The notes under the pieces: model-generated
What the model saw: only the letters and a program-made list of their open reading frames with translations
Database searches by the model: none
Told to the model about the DNA's origin: nothing
Shown here: positions 1 to 10,560 of the stretch, in pieces
How positions within the stretch are numbered: position 1 is the first letter of the stretch
Layout: the number at the start of each line of letters is the position of its first letter
Program-made: the position numbers and the translations under genes
Origin: Daldinia sp. FL1419
Lineage: Eukaryota > Ascomycota > Sordariomycetes > Xylariales > Hypoxylaceae
Assembly: GCA_025201765.1 (NCBI GenBank)
Contig: MU623450.1
Location: 62,001-126,000, forward strand
Direction: 5' to 3'
Length of the DNA stretch: 64,000 bases

Positions 1-2
1 CG

Positions 3-95
3 TTGTATAAACATCTTCGCAAGTGGCTGGAGGATCAGGACCGTGTCTACACCGATGACAAGCTTTCGGAGTCTGAGGATAGTATTGTTAATGTA

Positions 96-159
<64 letters not shown>

Positions 160-425
160 GAGAGTGGACGGATGATTCTAGCGACGATGGCGAAGTCGAA
201 TATCTGGGAGAACAACCAATCGATCGCAATAACAGCGTAGAATATCTAGGGGGGCGATATTTACATCAGCAGGATAGCGAACCACATACCATCCACGATT
301 CGGATTCAGGAGACGATGCTATGGATACAGATGCCCTGAGCCAAGATGTTCATAGCCCCGATATCTCCATTGATGTAGTTCAAGCGGTGGGAGATGACCC
401 TTTTCATCCCATCTGCATTAATTGA
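3..425 (+). CDS. 3' end of an acidic, Asp-run protein (5' truncated by window edge)
   Basis: The frame is already open at the left edge, so this is the C-terminal part of a longer gene. About 140 codons are visible, ending in TGA. Some 30 residues in there is an uninterrupted run of 20 Asp encoded by a pure (GAT)20 tract (96-155). A strongly acidic, Ser-rich tail follows with two copies of a VEYLG motif, each next to acidic residues. No catalytic domain is visible. Acidic tails of this kind are common in nuclear or chromatin-associated proteins, but the function cannot be assigned without the upstream part. Confidence 0.5.
96..155 (+). repeat. (GAT)20 trinucleotide repeat, coding for poly-Asp
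   Basis: Twenty perfect GAT units lie in frame with the partial ORF and encode 20 Asp. The lack of synonymous GAC interruptions suggests recent slippage expansion, so length polymorphism between strains is likely. Confidence 0.95.
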
Positions 426-3400
426 GAGGAAGTGAAGATGTTGGGGCTTGCAGCCTATCTGCAGCGGATTATGAGTCAAGGCTTCACCACTTGTCTTAAA
501 ATATAAAATGCGTGTTGCGTTGTTGTGCTCTATATGGAAGGGGGGATAGACGATAGACTAGGAGCCAGCCAACGCAGCCGAGACAGAAGAGATAGGCCAC
601 ACTTGTTAGTTTGCCCATCATAGATTGGAGGCTCATTAAGCATAATGAGAATGATTACCACCATTCATTGGTGCTGCGTTGATTTTGGCTCCTCAGTTTC
701 GTCTGACAAATCAAATCCCAGGATCATTTTTGCGTCCCTGTTCGATGTCCGTGATGCTGTCAAACCCAGAGTTTTCTCAATGGCTTAGTTTGGTTAGACT
801 TGGGACTGCTGCGAGCTTATGTGCATGACAACCACACATGAATCGTAAGATCCGGTGATATCAACCTTGGTAACGTCCTATTTCCATAATGAAGGGGTGC
901 GCGAAATGGCGTTACGATTGGGACCGACTGAGATTTGGACGTTGTAAGCGATACCCGAGTTTTACAACATAGTATGTTGAACCGATAACTAAGCAAGCCG
1001 TGGACGACTCCATTCCAAGCCAATACTTTGATCAAGATGCAGTGTTCGGTTAGATAGTATTAAGGGGTTCGTCCGTCTGACAGCTTAGAAGCTATGGATT
1101 ATACTGCTCGAAAACGACGATGAGGCTGGTAGCGAGATGAGCTTGTCAAATCGGGTTACGGAGCCAACGACAACGCACTCGCTTTGCGAACAGGGGAAGC
1201 TGTCGTGTGTGGACGCCAGGGGGCTAAAGTCTAGAACATCAGAGCTGTGCCGTCGAGCTAGGCTAGTCGAATATAGGAATTTTGTCGAAGTCATGATTGT
1301 TCCGGCAGGACAAATTGGGGATGGCCTGGAAAAAGCATGCCAAAGGGGTAAATGTCATATTTACAGGACACACAATTACAATAAGCCAGTCTGTTGGCAA
1401 TTAGAAATTCAATAAGCTCAAGATGTTAGCAAAAGAAATAACTAATCTGGTTCGGCCGAATTGAGACTTATCCACAGTAGCATTACGTGTCCGACCTTAG
1501 AGGCTCAAGTTTGGTAAATAGCACGAGGCCGATATACCATGTAGAAGCCAAGAAACAAGAGGGGCGGCGACGTGAAGCCAGAGTTCACAACGGATGAGGC
1601 CGTCTGCAGAAGCGGACTTCGCTGGCTGAATGTATCGGGATTCGTGACCCTCAAGGAACTTATCGAACTACTGAGTAGGAATGAAATGGAATCTAGGCTG
1701 CTGATTGACACGTCCTTGGGTGAAGCAACTCGACCAAAAGCAAATATTCCGCGCCACCACGTCCTGTACGTCTCGTCCGTCTCGTCCGTCTCGTCTATGC
1801 TTGTCAAGCTTCTTAAATTTTGTTTTTGTTAGCAGGGCGAGTGGAATTTCGGAATCGAGATCTACGGGGATGATGTTACAATGCGGCTGCACAGCTCGTC
1901 ACTTGGATACATCTGAGACATGAATACGAATGTGCTGCGTAGAGACCCAGGCATTAAAAAGTCTAGACCGTCAAGTCGTTGCTACGGATTTAGACTTGTC
2001 AGATGGCCCAGACTAATGCGCCGGACAGATGGTAACCTCTCAGATTGGGAAGAAGCTTACACAGTAGCCGAGATACACCAGCCGATTTCTTCCTTAAAGA
2101 AATGGATAATGCTGGTTAAAAGGCGCAGGGTTACGACGGATGGATCCGACCTTTCTGGAGCGTCTTTTAAGATAGGGCAGAGCGAGAGCGAGAGAGGGAC
2201 AGCCAATTTCAACGTGCAGCCGGTCGAGATGATGCTGTTAGCTGACATGCCGGATCACGCACAATCCCAAAGGAACCTATGTAATCATCTCGCCATAGAT
2301 CGATATATGGATGTATGTGATCTAGCTGAAGTAAGTTTTTACGTGACGAGATAAATTATCATGCAGTTGCCGTGATCATGCGATTCATTCTTATGAAGGA
2401 GTAAGCAATCCAATCTCCAAAATCATGAAAAATCAGGAAAAATCGATTTTTAACGACCCCAGCTTTTTTTCTATCCTAGTCCTAACAATGTCAAAAAGAG
2501 ATTCGGAGTGACACACGGCCCTTGCGTTAAAGCCGACATGGCTTGGGCTTCGAATTTGACTTAGTTATCATACTATGTATATAACTAACTAGCTAGTTAA
2601 GAGAAATAATAGCAAGAACTAACCTTCTGGTAAAACCCGTGCGAAGAGAGCAGAGTCAAACGCATGGACAACCAAGTCAACATCAGACGGATGGGGGAGA
2701 TTATTACCGCGGTTATTGGCTGGGATAGGAATCTGAATATCTCGATTATCCCACGTTTTTCTTAATACACGTCTTATTTTGGATCTAGTTATCAGATCCA
2801 GCTTTGCTTTGTCCTTGTCGTGTTTGTGTCAGTACCAGGAGGATCGGATCAAGAAGCCCCTCTTCTTTACGTAGCTGGGAGGTGAAGAATCGAATTCGTT
2901 ATAACAGAAGATTTCACCAACTGGAGTTTAAAAAGGGGGCGTTGTTCGAGACTCGGACTTATTGAAGCAATATAATATAAATATACAGAAGAATCTGTAA
3001 CTAGCGTAGTAATATGGCTTTTCGAATGTAATGCTAAGCCGAGGGAAGTAAGCTTAGCCGTCGAACAGACAAAGCGATTCGCGGTTATTATTTCGCAGCC
3101 TGATTTCCGAAATAAGGCTGCTTCGATTTGCATACGTAGGTACCTAAGTACCTACATAGGTATGTATTGCAGTTGATGTCGTTGTGTCGTTGTGTCGTTG
3201 TGATAGTGACTGCATTCTGTTCCTGAGCTACTGTAGGCACCCCTTAATTAACCATGCATAACCCTTGTATTGCCAAGCTACGCTGTGCCGATCGTCATTT
3301 TAGAGGCCTGTCAGCTACTACTATGATAACTCCCTAAAGCTTACTGCTCTAGCTTCGAGATACTTGCTATACGCGTATAATTACAGTGGAAAACACAAGT

Positions 3401-3576
3401 ACCACGGGAATTTAGGCTTCTTAGCTAGCCGATACTATGTACTGCAAGAACATCCGAAAAGCGATGCGAGTAAACGTCATCCCGAGTTGCAGAAACGTTC
3501 GGCAGAAGGAAAGACGAAAGGATCAACAGAATTTGGCAGTAGCTTAAAAACGTTAATCAAATCATATAGTTATTAA
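426..3576. other. Gene-poor stretch, no convincing gene
   Basis: Several open frames of 70-144 codons occur on both strands (for example 1137-1415 and 1920-2354). None shows family motifs, splice structure or a codon bias distinct from its surroundings, so none is called. A small CTCGTCCGT-type tandem repeat sits near 1767-1797. Around 2560-3130 the sequence has a solo-LTR-like look, but I could not define its ends. The stretch ends at the MITE. Confidence 0.5.
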
Positions 3577-4179
3577 GGGGATGTTTGGTTGCATAAGCTT
3601 GGGAAGACTTATGGGGGGTAAGCATAAGTATCAGCAATGTGTTAGAAAGGTACCGCTTAACTTATCCCCACCAAAATTTGGCTTATTTGCAGTTCCACAG
3701 TACTTTCTCATGCATCCAATCAAATTTAGAAATCCCGCTTAATTTTTTCCATAATCGAAAAGCATCTCTCGAGGTGCTTTTCGGCTCGCTTATTTTGATT
3801 TTACAGCACTTTAGTGCTATAAATGCCTTATAATTACAGCATATGTATATGCTATAATTACAGCGCATGTATGTGCTATAATTGCAGCGCATTTAATGGT
3901 TATTGTATATGCTAAATATATAATTACAGCAGGTTGCGATAGTGAGGGTTGCGATAGTGAGGGTTGCAATAGCGAGGTTGCGAATAGCTTCAATAAGTAG
4001 GTATAAACCAATAAGCCACGGCTTCCAAACGTTCCGTAGCTTATAAGAATTAAAGCAAGCGTTGATTCGTTAAATTTATAGTGGGTATTGCCCCACAATC
4101 AAGTCATAATTCAGCAACTTATGTGTCAAGGTTGGCACGAGCCATAATCAAAGCCCAGCTTATGCAACCAAACACCACC
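3577..4179. mobile_element. 603-bp MITE, PIF/Harbinger (Tourist)-like, with TAA target-site duplication
   Basis: The left terminus 3577-3603 and the right terminus (reverse complement of about 4154-4179) share the core TGTTTGGTTGCATAAGCT, with only small differences outside it. TAA flanks both ends directly (3574-3576 and 4180-4182). Terminal inverted repeats of about 25 bp with a 3-bp TAA duplication are the signature of PIF/Harbinger elements and Tourist-like MITEs. No transposase frame is present (longest ORF 93 codons), so the element is non-autonomous. The interior holds three 15-bp direct repeats (3932-3976) and a roughly 24-bp AT-rich repeat around 3831-3895. Confidence 0.82.
3932..3976 (+). 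repeat. Three 15-bp direct repeats inside the MITE
   Basis: The unit GGTTGCGATAGTGAG occurs twice exactly and a third time as GGTTGCAATAGCGAG, followed by a partial fourth copy. Subterminal direct repeats are often transposase-binding sites in DNA transposons. That role is inferred. Confidence 0.85.
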
Positions 4180-4182
4180 TAA

Positions 4183-5226
4183 CTATGCGTACTATGTATA
4201 ATTAACCGCCGCAGCAGCCACTAATGGAATCTACACCAATTATGCTAAACAGTACTTTTTATGTACAAGTTATAATAATACTTAATACCTTATAACTAGA
4301 CATTTTAACCAATAGTAACACTCGACAACTCAATTTTGGAAGCGTCAAAACTTGAAATGGCACTAACTAACGTAACTCTATAACGTCCAATGAAATGTCC
4401 AATATCTAAGGTTAAGCACTCATTTAGCTACCTATTTTTGGAATGGCGTGGGTACTTAGTATGGCATGTACTTGGTATACGGATCCGCACACAGTAGTAA
4501 ATGCGTGTTTAGACTTATCCTTCTCCTTCTCCTTCTCCTTTTTCTCCTTTTATGTACACTTCTTTCGGCTTCTCCTGGCTTTCTCTGCTCCCGGCATCTT
4601 AATAGAGCCCGTGCACATCCGCTCGAGAAACCCCACAAACTAGTGAATATGGGCAGGGTACAGCAAAGACGAAAACCCTTGTCTACAGGCCTGCATCTTT
4701 GCCCGGCGACTCCACAAGCAAAGATAGTTCGAAGGAGGTGAGACGATTCAGGCGAGCCTCGCCATTGGGACCGCCCGTCACCTAGGGTAGATGTCGACGA
4801 TCTGAATTAGGCCAATAGTACCAGAGTACTGACCGCTATGCGCTTCTTCAACTAAACTGGCCTAAAAAAAACTCCGAATTCGAACTTGCATCGCCTACCG
4901 CTCTGCCACTGGTCAAATCACGGGTGGCCGGGTAGCAATGGAAGGCCCATGTAACTCCCCTAGTAATTCTTGTCAATTCTTGTCAATTCTTAGTATTCCT
5001 AGTAATTCCCCTTGGTCAGTGTGTTGATGCTAATTTCATACGATGGGATAGAAAAGAGAGCCTATGCCGTCTCTTACCATTCTCTCTCTTCCTTCCTTCA
5101 TTCCCATCAAGCTTCGGCCAAGATAGTCACTCTTTTGTGCTTTCGGCATAATCACTCTCTTTTTGGAATATTTACTATTCCAGTCCATTCTTTAAGCAGT
5201 TGCTGTTTGCCAAGTTTGATTTCAAT
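4183..5226. other. Intergenic region upstream of the wall-protein gene
   Basis: No gene is called. A CCTTCT-type pyrimidine microsatellite lies at about 4518-4550 and a decayed tRNA/SINE-like piece on the minus strand at 4864-4912. Short near-repeats of the AATTCTTG/TAGTAATTC type occur around 4960-5010. The last 150 bp are CT-rich, as is typical of a strongly expressed fungal promoter and leader. Confidence 0.5.
4864..4912 (-). other. tRNA-like / SINE-like remnant (A box, B box, T-run)
   Basis: The minus strand reads a good A-box-like TGGCAGAGCGGT, then, only about 13 nt later, a B-box-like GTTCGAATTC, then an eight-T run that would serve as a Pol III terminator. The spacing is too short for an anticodon arm, so this is not a functional tRNA. 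It could be a deleted tRNA pseudogene or the head of a tRNA-derived SINE. Confidence 0.3.
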
Positions 5227-7374
5227 ATGCGTTTCTCTACCCACAGCTCTGCGGCTGTGGCCATGGCGGCTCTCGCCAGCGCTACTGCCCCGGTCTCCGA
5301 GCGCCATCTCCTTGACCTAGACCTTCCCAAGGACCTCAGCCAACCCATATCTGCTAATGTGGACCTGGGTATCGACTTGAGCGGCACTACCCTCGCCGCC
5401 GGTGTTATCGCCGGTGTGGCCGTTCCCCCGGTTGTCGGTGTTGGTGCCGATGTCGAGGTTGCTGTCGTTTGTGACACTTGTTTCACCAAGGGTACCATCA
5501 ACGCCAGCATCTCTTTGGACAACGTCGTTCCCGCTCTCAGCCTGTCACTCCAGAACATCGAGGCTAAGCTCGACCTCGACATCAGCATTGGTGCTGCTGC
5601 CACCATTGCTGTCAACCTATTCACTCCCCCCAACCCTATCACTCTCCCTCTTCCCGGCCTCAAGGTTGACGCCCTCGTCTCCCTTGACCTTATCCTTGGT
5701 GTTGAGACTGCAATCGATCTATCTGCTGGTATCGACTTGAAGCTTGTGGAGGACGCTAAGATCGAGACCGACATTCTCGCCGGAAAGATCCTGGATGCAG
5801 CTTTTTCTGGTCTGTCTGTCCAAGTTCTACCCATCGAGGTTCGAATCGGTTGCACTAAGTTGTTGGCCGATCTCCGTCTCCGTGTCGAACTTGGTGTTGC
5901 TGCCGAAGTCGATATTGACGACATAGTCCCCATCCTTGACCTTCCCGAGATCGGTGCTGGTCTTGAGGTTGCTGTTTTCGCCAACTTGCTTGAGTACGTT
6001 GGTTTCTTCTGTGCTACTCCTAGCTGCCCGCTTTCCAAGGAGTCCTATGGCTTGAACATTGGTGCTGCTGTGGAGCTAGATGTCTCCGTGGAGGATCTTC
6101 TGTCCATCCACCTTGCTCCTACCGTCTCCACTGCTCTCCTCAGCTACCCCACTACTACTCTGTGCGAACACCCCTCGTACACTCCTATCCCGACTCTTTC
6201 TGCTACCACGGCTTCCATCCCTGCTTCCGTTACTGGCTCTGTGTCTGAGTCTGGTGCAAACTCTGGCTCCGTTACTGCTACTGGCCCTGGTTCTGACTCC
6301 GAGTCTGCTACTGCTACCGGATCCGGCCCCGCTTCCGGCCCCGGCTCTGTTACCGCCACTGCCCCTGGCTTTCCTACCGGCACTGACGCTATCACTTCCG
6401 CCACCTCTGCCACGGATGCTGCCTCTTCTCCCGTCCCTACTGGTGGTTCTATTACCTCTACCGTCACCAACACTCAGACTTTCACTGTCACCCAGTGTGC
6501 TGCTTCAGTTCCTAACTGCCCTGCTGGTTACGCTACCACTGCTACTCTCATCCACACTACCGTCTATACTACCGTGTGCCCTGCTACCCAGACTGGGGCT
6601 ATTACTGCTCCCCCGCCGAAGCCCACTCACAGCAAGTCTACTCCTCCCACGACTGTGACCAAGACTGTCGTTACTCTTGTCCCCTGCTCTGAGGCCTCGA
6701 CTTTCACTCCCCCCACCAACGTTCCTACTGCTCCTTTCCCCACCGGAGGCAAGGCTACTCCTAGCACCACTCCCGCTGGCAGCCCCTCTTCCAGCTACCC
6801 TGCCGGATCTCCTTCTGCCTCCAAGCCTGTTGGTACTCCTTCCGTTACTGGCCCTGCTGGTCCCTCCGGTCCTTCCGCCACTAGTCCTTCTCAGACTGGT
6901 CCCACTGGCCCCTCGCAGAGTGGCCCTGCTGGTCCTTCCCAGAGCGGTCCTGCTGGTACTCCTTCTGCCAGCTACCCTGCCAGCTCCGGCTCCGTCACTG
7001 TCCCCGGCACCAAGCCCCCTGGAAGCTACACTTCCGGTGGTAGCTCTAACACCCTCCCTGTTGGCACTCCCAGCAGCGTTCCTGGTGGTCCTGTCTACCC
7101 TACTGGTGGCTCACCTTCTAGCCCTGCTTACCCGACTGTCGTGCCTCCTTACCCCACTGGTCCCATCGGCGGTGGCTCCAACAACACTGTCCCTGCTGCT
7201 CCTACGTCTCCTCAAACTTTCAGCACCTACGCACCTAGTGCTAGCCCCGTCAACCCGGGTACTTCAGGATATCCCACCATCCCCGGTGAGACGCCTATCC
7301 CGACTGCTGGTGCTGCCAAGGTTGGCAGTGGCTTAGCTCTCGCCGTCGCTGGTGCTTTCATTGCCCTCCTATAA
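5227..7374 (+). CDS. GPI-anchored Ser/Thr/Pro/Gly-rich cell-wall glycoprotein
   Basis: A single exon of 715 aa. The frame is open upstream to 5200 but without ATG; the ATG at 5227 starts a clear signal peptide (MRFSTHSSAAVAMAALASA). Residues of about 20-320 form a hydrophobic, Asp/Leu/Val-rich domain with Cys pairs (CDTC, CATPSC). Then comes a long low-complexity stalk rich in Ser, Thr, Pro and Gly, including TVTNTQTFTVTQC and TVTKTVVTLVPC motifs typical of fungal wall proteins and a collagen-like GPxGPS stretch near residues 540-580. The extreme C-terminus is a small-residue hydrophobic tail ending ALAVAGAFIALL, as expected for GPI attachment. The pyrimidine-rich third positions suggest high expression. 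Probably a surface or adhesion protein covalently linked to the wall; the N-terminal domain family was not recognised. Confidence 0.88.
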   Translation: MRFSTHSSAAVAMAALASATAPVSERHLLDLDLPKDLSQPISANVDLGIDLSGTTLAAGVIAGVAVPPVVGVGADVEVAVVCDTCFTKGTINASISLDNVVPALSLSLQNIEAKLDLDISIGAAATIAVNLFTPPNPITLPLPGLKVDALVSLDLILGVETAIDLSAGIDLKLVEDAKIETDILAGKILDAAFSGLSVQVLPIEVRIGCTKLLADLRLRVELGVAAEVDIDDIVPILDLPEIGAGLEVAVFANLLEYVGFFCATPSCPLSKESYGLNIGAAVELDVSVEDLLSIHLAPTVSTALLSYPTTTLCEHPSYTPIPTLSATTASIPASVTGSVSESGANSGSVTATGPGSDSESATATGSGPASGPGSVTATAPGFPTGTDAITSATSATDAASSPVPTGGSITSTVTNTQTFTVTQCAASVPNCPAGYATTATLIHTTVYTTVCPATQTGAITAPPPKPTHSKSTPPTTVTKTVVTLVPCSEASTFTPPTNVPTAPFPTGGKATPSTTPAGSPSSSYPAGSPSASKPVGTPSVTGPAGPSGPSATSPSQTGPTGPSQSGPAGPSQSGPAGTPSASYPASSGSVTVPGTKPPGSYTSGGSSNTLPVGTPSSVPGGPVYPTGGSPSSPAYPTVVPPYPTGPIGGGSNNTVPAAPTSPQTFSTYAPSASPVNPGTSGYPTIPGETPIPTAGAAKVGSGLALAVAGAFIALL

Positions 7375-8675
7375 GGGGTTGAAGGAATATAGTGTTGATG
7401 TAGTTGGAATTGGGGGAGAAAGGTCTTCTAATATGTAATGTTTCATTTGATAGCAAGCGTGTTAGCATAGCTTGGGTATATACTATATATGTTCATGACA
7501 GCTTTTAGATTAAGTAAATCTTGGTCGTTGATCGTTTAGTTTTTGTTATGTGATTTGATTTGTAATTTGAATTATCTATAGAAAGATAGACTAGTTGAAC
7601 ATAATCGAAGTACACTTAGTCAACAATATCCTGGCGCAAGAACCGTACAACTCGAACTATGTAACGAACTCGAACCCCTAAAATATTGCACAAGAAAAAA
7701 ACACCCATTTGCAATATTCGAAGGCAACACATCAGAGACAAACTGCCTTTAATTATCCGTAAGTAAATTGTGCACTCGCATCCTCAGTATTCGTAATTAG
7801 TTTTTACTCGTTGACTTATCTTCGGATTTATTACTCAAATGCATCTCACCGGTGTGACGTTAGGCTTTTGTTACTTTGTACGAATTTGGAGGTCACGTGG
7901 AACCCCTATTTCTGACAAGCTATAATGTAACACTATGATAAAGCTTCAACTATTCCCACATCTCTCGCCTATCAAGCCTTTCCTAATTACGATAGTAAGA
8001 TAATTTACGTATCTGGATCTAAAATCCCACAAATCTTTAGAATTCAACTGCCGTTGACCGCCGGATCAACTTAGCTTACACAAGATGTCTAGGACCCGAC
8101 TAATATGTTAGTTCGGGTCCAGCGGTTACGTATGTATCCCTAACTTCCAGGACATACCCGGCCATCATCGTCCTACCAGAACGTTTCTAGTTAGTCCACC
8201 GTCCTCGTAGCTTCGGCCGGTTCGGTCTCCGCTCTCTTTGGTCTGCATTTTCGGTTGGTTTATCTCACCTTTCTTCCCCACACCTCATCCTCATCCCGCA
8301 CTAAGGGATTCTTAGGAGGATTGTTATACCCGTAACCATGAACTAAGGGTCTCGAAGCGCTTGCTTACTTTACAGGATTGAGGATTGCTTAATTTTTATC
8401 TTTCAGCTCCTATAAAAACGAGATTCCGTTACCGATCCTCTTGGTGAGTGAATTACCGCGTAAGTAGTAGTTATATCTCAGCCATTCTGTCCCCTTTCTG
8501 CTGGTCGAGTCAGTTCGTTCCCCTCTCTTCCCATCTATTTACGTCAAAAATTCAACGCTAGAAGCCTGAAGTAAAGAGATCATACTACGAAAAAGAAAAA
8601 AAAGAAAAAAAGTAGAAGAAAAAAGGAATAAGAGAAAGAGATAAAAGACATACCCTCCATTCTAGTAATCTAAAG
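7375..8675. other. Intergenic region between wall-protein and MetE-like genes
   Basis: No gene is visible. It contains a TCACGTG box at 7893-7899. The last 100 bp before the next ATG are a purine-rich (A/G) leader. Otherwise nothing structured. Confidence 0.6.
7893..7899. promoter_or_regulatory. TCACGTG E-box upstream of the MetE-like gene
   Basis: TCACGTG is the core recognised by Cbf1-type bHLH factors at sulfur/methionine genes in yeasts. Here it lies about 780 bp upstream of a MetE-family gene. The match is direct; the regulatory role is inferred and the distance is long. Confidence 0.3.
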
Positions 8676-9953
8676 ATGGCACCTCCCTTTCGCGCCGAGC
8701 ACTTGGGTTCGTTATTACGACCTGAAGAACTACTAAATGTGCGTACAACAATCCGGGACAAGGGTATCTCGGCAGAGGAGGCAGGGCTACCGGCAGTTGA
8801 GAAGAAGGCCATTGGAGACGTAGTCAAGCTGCAACAAGACCTAGGCTTGAAGGCAGTCAACTCGGGCGAGTACAATCGCACCCGATTCTGGGGTCTGTTT
8901 TGGGATGAGATCGAGGGCACCATTCGTCTGCAAGATGCTGACGCTAGCATGTTCCGTTTATACCACCCGGACGTCGTTAGTCTAATCGAGGCTGGTCGAA
9001 AGGTTATGCCCGGAGAGTCCGTGATTGCTGGAAGCAAGCTATCGCACAACCCTAGCAAGGCAGTGTCCAACCTGTCCGAACTTCAGGAGGTGCAGGCTTT
9101 CGTTCCCAAGAGCGAATGGGGCAATATCAAGCTTACTATGATTGCGCCGTCCTGGTTTCATATGAGGTACAAGCAGGGCCGAGCCTATACCGAGGAAGCC
9201 TATGCCGACGACGCCGAGTACTTTGCGGACGTCGCCAAGGTGTACCATGCCGAATTAGAGACGTTATATAAGGCCGGGCTACGGAACGTCCAATTCGACG
9301 ACCCCGGCATGGCTTGTAAGTCTACTTGATATGTTTCTATGTTAAAGTAGTGTCTTAAGAAGCATGTGGCTAACAAGAAACTAGACTTCTGCTCTAAGGA
9401 TTTCCGAAAGGGTTGGGAAGAAGACAAGGACAATATCGGCACGTGGGAGGACCTTCTCGACGCTTATATCAAATTGTACAACGACTCCCTCGCCGGCTTG
9501 CCAGCGGACTTCCACTCGGGTATCCATCTGTGTCGAGGTAACTTCATCGGCGGAAGGCATTTCTCCGAGGGAGCGTACGACATCATCGCCAAGAAGCTTT
9601 TCGAGAACCTAAACGTAAACACATTCTATCTCGAGTACGACACCGAGAGAGCGGGCGGATTTGAGCCTCTGCAGTTCCTCCCCAAGAACAAGCACGTCGT
9701 CGTCGGTGTCATTAGCACAAAGTTAAGGGACTTAGAAGATAAGGAGGAGACCAAGGAGCGTATTTACAGAGCGGCGGACTTCGTTGCGAAGGGTAGCGGC
9801 CAGACTCGCGAAGAGGCCCTCAAGAGGATTTCCATTAGCCCTCAGTGCGGCTTTAGCACCCACGAGAGCGGATACCCGTTAACGGTAGAAGACGAGAAGA
9901 AGAAGCTATCGCTCGTGAGGCAGATAGCGAATGAAATCTGGGGCGAGCCCTAG
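8676..9953 (+). CDS. MetE-like (cobalamin-independent methionine synthase C-terminal domain) methyltransferase
   Basis: Two exons, 8676-9315 and 9385-9953, encode 402 aa; the 69-bp intron has a GTAAGT donor and a CTAAC branch point. The protein matches the stand-alone MetE C-domain (UROD/MetE-like, YxjG type): an N-terminal LGSLLRPEEL, and candidate zinc ligands in the family arrangement, His261 and Cys263 (GIHLCRGN), Glu297 (LEYDTE) and Cys368 (SPQCGF). Full-length fungal methionine synthase is about 770 aa with two barrels. This is a single barrel, so it is probably not the housekeeping enzyme. The reaction is inferred as methyl transfer to a thiol such as homocysteine, with an unknown donor. 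Probably cytosolic, since no signal peptide is seen. Confidence 0.9.
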
Positions 9954-10560
9954 ATGCGTAGGCATCTATAGATGTGTACATGACATAGGAGTTCCAAACG
10001 GAAGATTATTCGTTGGCTAAGTGTGATCTGCGGGGGTTTGGCAGCGTGTTCTTGGCTACTTCAACAGTCCAAAAATTGGGTTAGGCGGATAAAGACGGGG
10101 AGCCGCAGGCACGACGGCGGCAAGGCGCATATTTTTGGGTATACCCGTGGAGAATCAACTTCTAGGACGCACATAAATGGATTCTCGGTCTATGGGGCCG
10201 GGAGAACAGTCTGAAATAAGCTGACGTAGTATATGCGTAGTATATGCGTAGTATATGATATGTATCTACCCATTATATATACGGGATATGGCAGCAACAC
10301 CAAATAGGCCCTATAGTTACGACCGGGGTATCCCGATTTGCCTCATGCGCTTGATAATAGCAAGCGACGGTATGATATACTGGAACTTAGACTTATAAGC
10401 CCTAAATATCGCGACTTTGGAAATGGTATGACTGGCTAGTACCTCTTCGAACTGAGGCATACCATCATCTCGTCGTAATGTAGGGCATCTAAGGTGTTTC
10501 TATCTTTTAGGCGAACGACTACTACAATTGCGTAGTAACTCTGAACTGACGAGATGCACC
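9954..10560. other. Convergent 3' intergenic region
   Basis: Lies between the ends of the MetE-like gene (plus) and the methyltransferase gene (minus). It holds an 11-bp tandem repeat, three copies of the CGTAGTATATG type, around 10224-10257. No gene is visible. Confidence 0.6.

Noticed and set aside
1137..1415. 92-codon plus-strand ORF
   Set aside because: Overlapped by an equally long minus-strand frame and without motifs.
1920..2354. 144-codon plus-strand ORF in the gene-poor left region
   Set aside because: No domain, no typical start context, low-complexity basic composition, no splice partner. Probably chance.
2560..3130. Solo-LTR-like sequence
   Set aside because: Could not find matching TG...CA ends or a target duplication; style alone is not enough.
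4443..4741. Overlapping ORFs across the CCTTCT microsatellite
   Set aside because: Open frames arise from the pyrimidine repeat, giving Leu/Phe/Ser runs.
5175..6038. 287-codon minus-strand ORF
   Set aside because: Antisense shadow of the strongly codon-biased wall-protein gene.
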